A stretch of DNA of 64,000 bases from Acetobacteraceae bacterium (GTDB lineage: Bacteria > Pseudomonadota > Alphaproteobacteria > Acetobacterales > Acetobacteraceae). The notes under the pieces are model-generated. The model had not been told where the DNA came from, did not search any database, and saw nothing but the letters and a program-made list of their open reading frames with translations. The stretch is taken from the NCBI GenBank assembly GCA_003164135.1, contig PLSD01000047.1, positions 1 to 64,000 of the forward strand, read 5' to 3'. Of this stretch, positions 55,300 to 62,479 are shown one piece after another. The translations under genes were made by a program, and so were the position numbers. Numbering within the stretch: position 1 is the first letter of the stretch; every line of letters starts with the position of its first letter.

Positions 55300-56640
55300 C
55301 TACTTGTCGTGATACGGGTTCTCCGTACCGCGCAGCATAATGCGGATCGGCACGCCCGGCATGTCAAACGCCTCACGCAACGAGTTCACCAGGTAGCGCA
55401 TATAGGTATCGGGCACCATTTCGGCGCGTGTACCAAACAGCGCAAAGGTCGGCGGGCGGGCTTTCACCTGGGTGATGTAGCGCAGCTTCAAGCGGCGGCC
55501 TTCCACCATCGGCGGCGGAAAGCGCTCCAGCGCATGTTCGAACCAGCGGTTCAGCGCGCTGGTTGGCACGCGCAGGTTCCATTTCTCATAGGTCTCGCGG
55601 ATGGCGGGGAAAAGTTTAGCCACACCCTCGCCGGTCTCGGCCGAAACGGGAACCAGCGTGATCCCCTTCATCTGGCTGAGCGAGATGGAAATACGGTCGA
55701 TGGCGGCCTGTTTTGCCTTCACGCGGTCTTCCACCGCATCCCATTTGGTTAACGCGATAATGCACGCGCGGCCTTCACGCTCGATCAGCCGGGCAATGTG
55801 CAAATCCTGCTCCTGCACGCCCTGCACGGCATCCACCGCCAGCACCACCATTTCCGCGCGCTTCAGCGCTTCGATGGAGGAGGAGGTGGACATGCGCTCC
55901 AAACCTTCATCCACTTTCGCGCGCTTGCGTAAGCCCGCGGTGTCCACCAGCCGGTACAATTTGCCATCCGGCCCGGTCAGGTCCACCGCCACGGAGTCGC
56001 GCGTCAGCCCCGGCTCCGGCCCGGTAATCATGCGCTGCTCGCCCAGCAGATGGTTCAGCAGCGTGGATTTTCCGGCGTTCGGCCGGCCGACGATGGCGAA
56101 GTGCAGCGGCAGGTTTTCCGGGTCCACCTCGCCCTCTTCCGGCGGCTGCGGCAGCAAATCCGCGATGTCACGCATCAGATCATACACGCCCTCGTTATGC
56201 TCGGCGGAAATCCCCACCGGCTCTCCCAGGCCCAGCTCATAGGCTTCCATGGTGGCGGCGGCCCCGCCGCGCCCCTCGGCCTTGTTGGCCACTACCAGCA
56301 CTTTTTTACCAGTGCGGCGCAGCCAGGAGGCAAAATGCTTATCCTCGGGCAGCAGCCCGGCGCGCGCGTCGAACACGAACAGCACCAAATCCGCCTCATT
56401 CACCGCGTGGCTGGTGGAGGCGCGCATGCGCCCCGGCAGCGTATCGGGTGCGGCTTCCTCCAGCCCGGCGGTGTCCACCAGCAGCACTTTCGTGCCGGCC
56501 AGCGTGGCTTCGGCTTCCTTGCGGTCGCGCGTTACGCCAGGCGTGTCGGCGACAAGCGCGAGGCGCGACCCCACCAGCCGGTTAAACAGGGTGGATTTAC
56601 CGACATTCGGCCGCCCAGTGATGACAACGCGGGGTATCAC
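55300..56640 (-). CDS. der: Ribosome-associated GTPase Der (EngA)
   Basis: 446-aa GTPase needed for 50S subunit maturation. Two tandem G domains are visible: GRPNVGKSTLF (near residue 8) and GRPNAGKSTLL (near 190), each with DTPG/DTAG and N/TKxD-type motifs, followed by a KH-like C-terminal domain (RRLKLRYITQVKARPP). A GTG start at 56640 (VIPRVVITGRPN) is chosen since longer frames enter bamB. The gap to bamB is 7 bp. Confidence 0.95.
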   Translation of the reverse strand: MIPRVVITGRPNVGKSTLFNRLVGSRLALVADTPGVTRDRKEAEATLAGTKVLLVDTAGLEEAAPDTLPGRMRASTSHAVNEADLVLFVFDARAGLLPEDKHFASWLRRTGKKVLVVANKAEGRGGAAATMEAYELGLGEPVGISAEHNEGVYDLMRDIADLLPQPPEEGEVDPENLPLHFAIVGRPNAGKSTLLNHLLGEQRMITGPEPGLTRDSVAVDLTGPDGKLYRLVDTAGLRKRAKVDEGLERMSTSSSIEALKRAEMVVLAVDAVQGVQEQDLHIARLIEREGRACIIALTKWDAVEDRVKAKQAAIDRISISLSQMKGITLVPVSAETGEGVAKLFPAIRETYEKWNLRVPTSALNRWFEHALERFPPPMVEGRRLKLRYITQVKARPPTFALFGTRAEMVPDTYMRYLVNSLREAFDMPGVPIRIMLRGTENPYHDK

Positions 56641-56647
56641 AATCGTA

Positions 56648-57967
56648 TCAGGCGTAGGCTGTGAGTTTAGCGTCGCGCGTAAGCTGCAGCAGCAGCCCGC
56701 CCGCCGCGATAGGCGGCATATCCGCGGGGCCTTCCAGCTTGGCGATCGACTTGACCGCACCCGCTACCGGATCGACCAGCGCGAGGTCGCCGTAATTACT
56801 GGTCAGCAGCAGCGTGCCGTTAACCAGCGTCGGCCCATACCAGAGCACCGCAGCTTTCTTTTTCTTCGGCTTGTGGAAGGCAGGCAGCTGTACCGCCCAG
56901 CTGACCAGTCCGTCGTCGGCATGGATAGCGGTGAGCATCTGCGAATTATCCAGCAAAAAGGCGAACCCGCCCGCCAGGCAGAAGGGCTGCACGCCTTTGG
57001 CGCTATGCGTCCACACCGTGGCGCCGGAATGCAGGTCGACCGCCATGGCGGTGTTGCCCAGGCCCAGGGCATAGACCACGCCATCGGCGATCACCGGAGC
57101 GGCGACGATGTCAGAGAAGTCAAGCGAACTGGCCTGACCAGACGGGGAGGCGAGGCTCTGCTCCCACAGCGGGGAGCCGGAATTGGCATCAAGCGCTGCC
57201 AGCAGGCCGGTGGAGAAACCGGCGACAATAATGCCGTCAGCGTAGGCCGGGGCGCCGGAAACGGCGACCGCGGCGTTGTTGTTGGCCAGCACCTTGCCGG
57301 TAAAGCGCCAGCCCGGCGTGCCGGAACCGGCATCGAAGGTCAGCAGCAGGTCGTTCTGCGTTATCAGGGCGACCAGCCCGCCGGCGATCATCGGCGCGCT
57401 GCGGGTGGGGAAGTCCAGCGTCTGGCGCCAGAGGATTTTGCCCGTACCGGCGTCCAAAGCGAGCAACTCGCCGTAGCCCGTGGTGGCGTAAATTTTACCC
57501 TGGTCGTAGCCAATGCCGCCGCCGATGTTCGGCTCCGAGGCGTGCTTCGGCCGCGTGGTGGTGTGCCAAACCTTGGCGCCGTCCGTGGCGGAGAAGGCGG
57601 AAACCGCGGCCGTCGCATCCATGGTGAAGACCTGGCCATTGGCCAGCAGCGGGCTGGCCAGCAGCGGCTGGCGGAAGGTGCCCGCTTGCCCGGCGGAAGC
57701 CATCCAATGCTTGGACAGACCCGTTGGCCCGGCAACGTTGCCCACCGCATGCGCGGTATTGCCCAGCGACTGTGGCCAGTCGGCCAGCGCGGTGGCGGGC
57801 GGTACGCTCACCGGTGGCGGGTTGGCAGCCACATTCAGCGCCCCGGTATCCGGCAGCACGGGTATCTGCACACCGGCGATCGTCGCCTTCGGCTTGGTGC
57901 AGGAGGCGGCCAGCAGGCCGAGCGAGAGGGTAAGGGCCGTACGACGTCGCATCATGTTTTTTATCAT
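56648..57967 (-). CDS. bamB: Outer membrane assembly lipoprotein BamB-like
   Basis: 439-aa beta-propeller lipoprotein. The signal ends in a lipobox (LGLLAASCTKP) with the lipidated Cys near residue 23. Repeated PQQ-like blades are evident (LANGQVFTMDATAAVSAFSA, KIYATTGYGELLALDAGTGK, VNGTLLLTSNYGDLALVDP). It belongs to the outer-membrane protein assembly machine. The ATG overlaps the yfgM-like stop by 4 bp, the usual yfgM-bamB-der order. Confidence 0.92.
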   Translation of the reverse strand: MIKNMMRRRTALTLSLGLLAASCTKPKATIAGVQIPVLPDTGALNVAANPPPVSVPPATALADWPQSLGNTAHAVGNVAGPTGLSKHWMASAGQAGTFRQPLLASPLLANGQVFTMDATAAVSAFSATDGAKVWHTTTRPKHASEPNIGGGIGYDQGKIYATTGYGELLALDAGTGKILWRQTLDFPTRSAPMIAGGLVALITQNDLLLTFDAGSGTPGWRFTGKVLANNNAAVAVSGAPAYADGIIVAGFSTGLLAALDANSGSPLWEQSLASPSGQASSLDFSDIVAAPVIADGVVYALGLGNTAMAVDLHSGATVWTHSAKGVQPFCLAGGFAFLLDNSQMLTAIHADDGLVSWAVQLPAFHKPKKKKAAVLWYGPTLVNGTLLLTSNYGDLALVDPVAGAVKSIAKLEGPADMPPIAAGGLLLQLTRDAKLTAYA

Positions 57968-58629
57968 CCGTTCAACTTTGCGAGCAACCCGCCGGCGCGG
58001 TTACGCACACCATCCGGGGAGCCGGGATCGGTGGCCACCTGCGAGAGCAGGGCCTTTGCCAGATCGTTTTTGCCTTCATGCATATACAGCAGCGCCTGGG
58101 TTTCGCGCGCCATTCCGTGGTAGGCGTTGGTATCGGCGGTCAGCGGTTGCAGCCGCGCCAGCACATCGGCGTCCGGCGCATTGCCCAGCGCGTGTTGCGC
58201 CCATAGCAGGTTCGCGAGGTCGCGCAGCAGCGGGTCGGCACCGGTATTGGTGGCAATATTGTTCCAAAGCCCTTGCGCCTGCACGGTCTGCCCGGCGCCA
58301 GCGTATAGCCCGGCGGCGCGGAAATCGGCCAAAGTCTGGTAGCCCACCGGCGCGGTGGCCGCGAAATCAGTGAGGGATTTGGCCGCGGCCAGGGCCTGAT
58401 CGCTGGTCAGCGGGGCGTTAGCGGCATCGAGCGGCTGGGTCAGGGCCAGATAGGCGTTGGCCGCTTTTTCGCTCTGCTGCTGCTGCTGCCAGGTCCAGAA
58501 TTGCTGGCCGCCGACGGAAGCCAGCACCAGCAGCATCGCCACCAACAGCAATCCGCCATAGCGTTTGGCAAGCACCATCGCACGCTCGTTGCGCAGATCC
58601 TCGGAAACCTCGTCAAAAATATCAACCAC
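57964..58629 (-). CDS. YfgM-like membrane-anchored tetratricopeptide protein
   Basis: 221-aa protein with one N-terminal transmembrane segment (about 24-46, GGLLLVAMLLVLASVGGQQF) and a helical TPR-like periplasmic part. The N-terminal VSEDLRNERAMVLAKRYG matches the YfgM family, which associates with the Sec translocon and chaperones in other bacteria. It sits between gltX and bamB in the conserved order. Confidence 0.85.
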   Translation of the reverse strand: MVDIFDEVSEDLRNERAMVLAKRYGGLLLVAMLLVLASVGGQQFWTWQQQQQSEKAANAYLALTQPLDAANAPLTSDQALAAAKSLTDFAATAPVGYQTLADFRAAGLYAGAGQTVQAQGLWNNIATNTGADPLLRDLANLLWAQHALGNAPDADVLARLQPLTADTNAYHGMARETQALLYMHEGKNDLAKALLSQVATDPGSPDGVRNRAGGLLAKLNG

Positions 58630-58680
58630 GCGACGCGACCTTACAGTTCAACCCGGACCGTCTTAGCCGGGCAGCGCCTG

Positions 58681-60012
58681 CTATACAACGAACCGCCGCA
58701 ACCGCGCCATGGTGCGGTCATGGCCGATAAGCGGCAGCAGCCCCGCCATTTCCGGCCCCTGGTCCTCGCCGGTGAGCACCAGGCGCAACGGATGGTACAG
58801 CGCCCGCCCGGTTGCCCCGGTCGCGGCGGTGACCGCCGTGGTCCAGGTTTTCCAGGAGTCCGGGCCAAGTGGGGCAGGGGGTAGCGTTGCCAAGGCGGCT
58901 TGCAACACTTCGCCGTCGCCTTTGATATCACGGGGCACAAAATCGCCATGCACCACTTCCCACCAGCGCCGCGCCTCGGTCAGCATGTCCAAATTACCGC
59001 GAATAGCCAGCCAGAAGTCTTCCCCGGCACCTTCCGGCAGGCGGGCCTTCACGGCCTCAAACTCCAGCGCGTGTAAAAACTTGCGGTTCAGGGTCAGCAA
59101 CTGCTTGGCATCAAACCGCGGTGGCGAGCGGCCAAAATCCGCCAGGTTGAACGCCGCGATCAACTCGCTCACCGGCAACGGCGCCGCATCCTTGTTCGTC
59201 CCCAGCCGCGCCAGATACGCCGTAATCGCCGCCGGCTCCACGCCGTCCGCCCGCAGGCTGCGCAGTGAAATACTGCCGATCCGCTTGGAAAGCTTCTCGC
59301 CCTCACCACCCGAAATCAGCGGCAGATGCGCAAAGCGGGGCAGTGGCGCACGGCTCACGGCGTGGAACAAATCAATCTGCACGGCGGTGTTGGAGACATG
59401 GTCCTCGCCCCGGATGATATGGGTAATCCCCATATCCGCGTCGTCCACCACCGAGGTAAACGTATACAGCGGCGTGCCGTCGGCGCGGATCAGCACGGGG
59501 TCCGAGACGGTGCCGAGCTTAATGTTCCGGCTCCCCAGCACCAGATCGTTCCAGGCGGCGTTGCCGTCGGAGAGCTTGAACCGCCAGTACGGGCGCTTGC
59601 CGTTGGCCTCCGCCGTGGCGCGCTGCTCCGCCGTCATGGCCAGCGCGGCGCGGTCATACACCGGCGGCAGCTTGCGCTTCACCAGCGCGGCGCGCTTGGC
59701 CGCCAGCTCGTCCTCATTCTCAAAACACGGATACAGCCGCCCGGCGGCCTTCAACTGTTCGGCGACCTGCTCATACCGTGCGGTGCGCTCGGACTGTTTC
59801 GCCGTCTCGTCCCAGGTAATGCCGAGCCAGTGCAGGTCGTCGATAATGCCCTGCTCATACTCCGGCCGGCCGCGCTCGGTATCGGTATCGTCCAACCGGA
59901 GGAGAAACTTCCCCCCCTCATGCCGGGCGAACAGGAAATTCACCAAAGCGGCGCGGGCGTTGCCGACATGCAGATACCCCGTGGGGCTGGGCGCGAAGCG
60001 AACTTTTGTCAT
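58681..60012 (-). CDS. gltX: Glutamyl-tRNA synthetase
   Basis: 443-aa class I synthetase. The HIGH-like motif is PSPTGYLHVGNARAALVN and the KMSKS-like motif is EKLSKRIGS. Length is at the short end, as in many alphaproteobacterial forms that may also charge tRNA-Gln. No second gltX is visible to judge this. It starts the leftward run gltX-yfgM-bamB-der, 51 bp before yfgM. Confidence 0.95.
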   Translation of the reverse strand: MTKVRFAPSPTGYLHVGNARAALVNFLFARHEGGKFLLRLDDTDTERGRPEYEQGIIDDLHWLGITWDETAKQSERTARYEQVAEQLKAAGRLYPCFENEDELAAKRAALVKRKLPPVYDRAALAMTAEQRATAEANGKRPYWRFKLSDGNAAWNDLVLGSRNIKLGTVSDPVLIRADGTPLYTFTSVVDDADMGITHIIRGEDHVSNTAVQIDLFHAVSRAPLPRFAHLPLISGGEGEKLSKRIGSISLRSLRADGVEPAAITAYLARLGTNKDAAPLPVSELIAAFNLADFGRSPPRFDAKQLLTLNRKFLHALEFEAVKARLPEGAGEDFWLAIRGNLDMLTEARRWWEVVHGDFVPRDIKGDGEVLQAALATLPPAPLGPDSWKTWTTAVTAATGATGRALYHPLRLVLTGEDQGPEMAGLLPLIGHDRTMARLRRFVV

Positions 60013-60050
60013 CAGCGCGGGTTAAACCATTCTGCGCCCGGCGTGAAGTT

Positions 60051-60204
60051 GCCAGGAGCTTCGCCCCTGGACCCCAGCAGGGGATGCCATCCCCTGCCCC
60101 CCTGGCCGGGCCTGATGCCCGGACCCCATTAACTTTCAACCAGACCTTATTCACGCTGTCACGCCCCGCGATTCACTCCGTCATGCCCCGCGAAAGCGGG
60201 GCAT
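60051..60204. repeat. Cluster of palindromic intergenic repeats
   Basis: Several perfect hairpins follow one another: CAGGGGAT/ATCCCCTG (60078-60096), CCGGGC/GCCCGG (60106-60122) and ATGCCCCGC/GCGGGGCAT with a GAAA loop (60183-60204), plus a partial copy of the last (from about 60159). They look like dispersed elements common in Rhodospirillales-type genomes. The cluster lies between divergent gltX and the effector gene. Confidence 0.65.
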
Positions 60205-60275
60205 CCACGCCTTGCTTTTTTGACGGAGACTATATCAACCGGCCGTGAAATAGATGTTTCTCATTTGTTCCGATT

Positions 60276-60755
60276 ATGCTACCGGCTAAAAATCAACCTG
60301 AAGAGGTGCTTGTGCGGTCAAAAACAACCGTGGAGGCGGTAGCTGAAAAAGCCTTCACCCCCGCCAACCAGATCAATTGCAGCGGCTATGTGAAGGATGT
60401 CGCGCACCAACTCGGCGTATATATGCCACTTGGGGCTAATGCCAACGATCTCGTAAAATACATGAAAACCGACGGCTTCTGGACGAAGCTGGGCAACAAC
60501 GATGTGGAGGCCAGCAAGATGGCGGGACAGCATTATCTGGTCGTTGCTGGCTGGGTAAATCAGAATGGTCATGGGCATGTTGTGGTCATCATGCCGGGGC
60601 GTGATGGAAAATTTGCACGTGCCTCTTGGGGATCATTGGGTAATGCCGGCAACGCAGGTGAAAATAAGGGGATCAACTGGGCTTTTGATCCACACGAGCG
60701 TTCCGAAGTTCAATATTTTGCGATACCCGTATCTGCTCTGGTAACATCACAATGA
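60276..60755 (+). CDS. Tae1 (Tse1)-like type VI peptidoglycan amidase effector
   Basis: 159-aa small NlpC/P60-type cysteine amidase. Catalytic Cys35 lies in INCSGYVKDVAHQLGV and His101 in GHGHVVVIMPG; MPLGANANDLV and FWTKL between them parallel the Tse1 sequence of Pseudomonas aeruginosa (NCSGFV, MPRGNANAMV, SWTKL, YGHVAVVISG). That enzyme cleaves the D-Glu-mDAP peptide bond in target cells. No signal peptide is present, as in Tse1. ATG 60276 is used; a GTG at 60312 preceded by GAAGAGG is the alternative. It is translationally coupled to the candidate immunity gene. Confidence 0.85.
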   Translation: MLPAKNQPEEVLVRSKTTVEAVAEKAFTPANQINCSGYVKDVAHQLGVYMPLGANANDLVKYMKTDGFWTKLGNNDVEASKMAGQHYLVVAGWVNQNGHGHVVVIMPGRDGKFARASWGSLGNAGNAGENKGINWAFDPHERSEVQYFAIPVSALVTSQ

Positions 60756-61681
60756 CATATAATCAGCGCATTTTTAGGCTTCTTCTGTCTGGGTTTTTTG
60801 CGTTGCTGGCCTCACCCAGCCCGGTTCTGGCCTCTCCCTGCGTCCTCTCCCCCGCCGCCACCTGGTACAACACCATTTATGCGGGTCCATATAAACTCCA
60901 ATTTGACGATCACGATCCATCGGGACCGCATCCCTATAGATGGGTTGCCGATGCCGGTATGCGGATCGTACATCCAGATGGCACAATCTGCCTGGCGTCC
61001 AATGATGTTTCGATTGTCGCTTTGCCGATTTACATTGCCGCGGGTCATTATCTGTACATCTACACTTATAGCGGCTCCGAGGCCGTGTTGTTTGTGGTCG
61101 ATGCGCGCAGCTGCGCCACAATCTGGCAGAGCCCCACTCTATACGGCATGGGCTTCGGCCGCACGAAAACGGGCTTCTACCTGCCTAGCGTCGGCTGGAT
61201 GACCATCGGCAAAAACTGCCTGCCCGAAAAAATCACCGGCAAGCCGGTCCTGCCTTTGCAAGCCCCACCCCCGCAACACCCCCTCACTCCTTCTTATACG
61301 GACTCTCCCCCGTCATCACCGCCATCGCCTCTTCCATCCCCCGCCGCTCTTGCTCCAAAAACTCCCCCACCGCATCCCGCAACCCCGCATGTCTTATATA
61401 ATGTGCCGAATAAATCGGCCGGGGCAGATACCCGCGCTGGATTTTGTGTTCCCCCTGCGCCCCGGCCTCCACGCGCTTCATGCCATGCGCAATCGCGTAA
61501 TCAATCGCGTGATAATAGCACAGCTCGAAATGCAGAAACGGCACATCCTCCGTGCTGCCCCAGTTGCGCCCATACAGCACATCCGCGCTGCGCAAATTCA
61601 GCGCCCCCGCAATCGGCCGCCCATCCCGCTCGGCGACCATCAACACCACCTGCTCGCCCAGCCGCTCACCTAATAGAGTGA
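60752..61681 (+). CDS. Tsi1-like immunity protein with an abnormal read-through tail
   Basis: 309-aa frame. An N-terminal signal peptide (FRLLLSGFFALLASPSPVLA) is followed by a domain of about 135 residues similar to Tsi1: VDARSCATIWQ and GFYLPSVGWMTIGKNC align with the Tsi1 C-terminal half. It would inhibit the amidase in the periplasm. It overlaps the effector by ATGA. After about residue 170 the sequence turns proline-rich and from 61284 is antisense to the next gene. Tsi1 is about 172 aa, so the original stop seems lost. Confidence 0.75.
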   Translation: MTYNQRIFRLLLSGFFALLASPSPVLASPCVLSPAATWYNTIYAGPYKLQFDDHDPSGPHPYRWVADAGMRIVHPDGTICLASNDVSIVALPIYIAAGHYLYIYTYSGSEAVLFVVDARSCATIWQSPTLYGMGFGRTKTGFYLPSVGWMTIGKNCLPEKITGKPVLPLQAPPPQHPLTPSYTDSPPSSPPSPLPSPAALAPKTPPPHPATPHVLYNVPNKSAGADTRAGFCVPPAPRPPRASCHAQSRNQSRDNSTARNAETAHPPCCPSCAHTAHPRCANSAPPQSAAHPARRPSTPPARPAAHLIE

Positions 61682-62426
61682 AAAATTCCGGCGTCAGATA
61701 CGCCCCGCCCCATTTGCGATCCACCGTCGAAGTATAAAACTTGTAAAACGCCCGCCACACCTCCGGCGTCAGCTCCGCCCCACTCAAGGCGCGGAATACC
61801 AGCCCCTCTTGCGCCTCGCGCCGCTCCCGCTTTATCGCCTTGCGCTTGCGCGAGGCCAGCGCGCCGAGGAAATCATCGAAACTCTGGTAGCCGTTATTCT
61901 CCCAATGATATTGCGTGCCCAGCCGTTGCAGCCAGCCCGCATCCCCCAGCGCCGCGTACTCCGCGCCGGTGCAAAACGTCGCATGCACGCCCGAGCAATC
62001 CAGCTCCACCGCCAACTGCTCCAACGCCGCCGCCATCGCCGCGAAGGGCACCCCGGCGCGGCATAGCAAACGCGGCCCTGGCACGGGGGAAAACGGCACG
62101 GCCACCTGCAATTTCGGATAATAATTGCCGCCCGCCCGCTCCAGCGCATTCGCCCAGGCATGGTCAAACACATATTCGCCGTAAGAGTTGGTTTTCGCGT
62201 AACATGGCGCCACCGCCACCACCGCGCCGGCTTCATCGCATAACGCCGCATACCGCGCATGCCAGCCCGTGCGCGGCCCAATCGAGCCGCTATCCTCCAG
62301 CGCCGAGAGAAACGCATAAGACACAAATGGATTATCGGTCATCGCGCAGTTATCCCACGCGGCTTGCCCGATCTCCCCAATCCGGGGATAAACCCGCAAC
62401 ATCAAATGAGGTGTACCATCAGCCAT
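61284..62426 (-). CDS. COG3146/FemAB-like GNAT acyltransferase
   Basis: 380-aa protein of the 'peptidogalycan biosynthesis' (DUF482, GNAT superfamily) type. It shows NPFVSYAFLSALEDSGSIG, QYHWENNGYQSFDDFLGAL, KRKAIKRERREA and the C-terminal VEAGAQGEHKIQRGYLPRP, typical of this family. The substrate is unknown; aminoacyl or acyl transfer is assumed from the fold. ATG 62426 (MADGTPHLML) is used; an upstream ATG at 62513 would overlap pepN. Its last 398 bp lie under the antisense immunity frame. Confidence 0.85.
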   Translation of the reverse strand: MADGTPHLMLRVYPRIGEIGQAAWDNCAMTDNPFVSYAFLSALEDSGSIGPRTGWHARYAALCDEAGAVVAVAPCYAKTNSYGEYVFDHAWANALERAGGNYYPKLQVAVPFSPVPGPRLLCRAGVPFAAMAAALEQLAVELDCSGVHATFCTGAEYAALGDAGWLQRLGTQYHWENNGYQSFDDFLGALASRKRKAIKRERREAQEGLVFRALSGAELTPEVWRAFYKFYTSTVDRKWGGAYLTPEFFTLLGERLGEQVVLMVAERDGRPIAGALNLRSADVLYGRNWGSTEDVPFLHFELCYYHAIDYAIAHGMKRVEAGAQGEHKIQRGYLPRPIYSAHYIRHAGLRDAVGEFLEQERRGMEEAMAVMTGESPYKKE

Positions 62427-62479
62427 GCCGCACCATATGCGACCGGCGGGGCATTTCGCTAGTATGAACAGGAGTTCCC

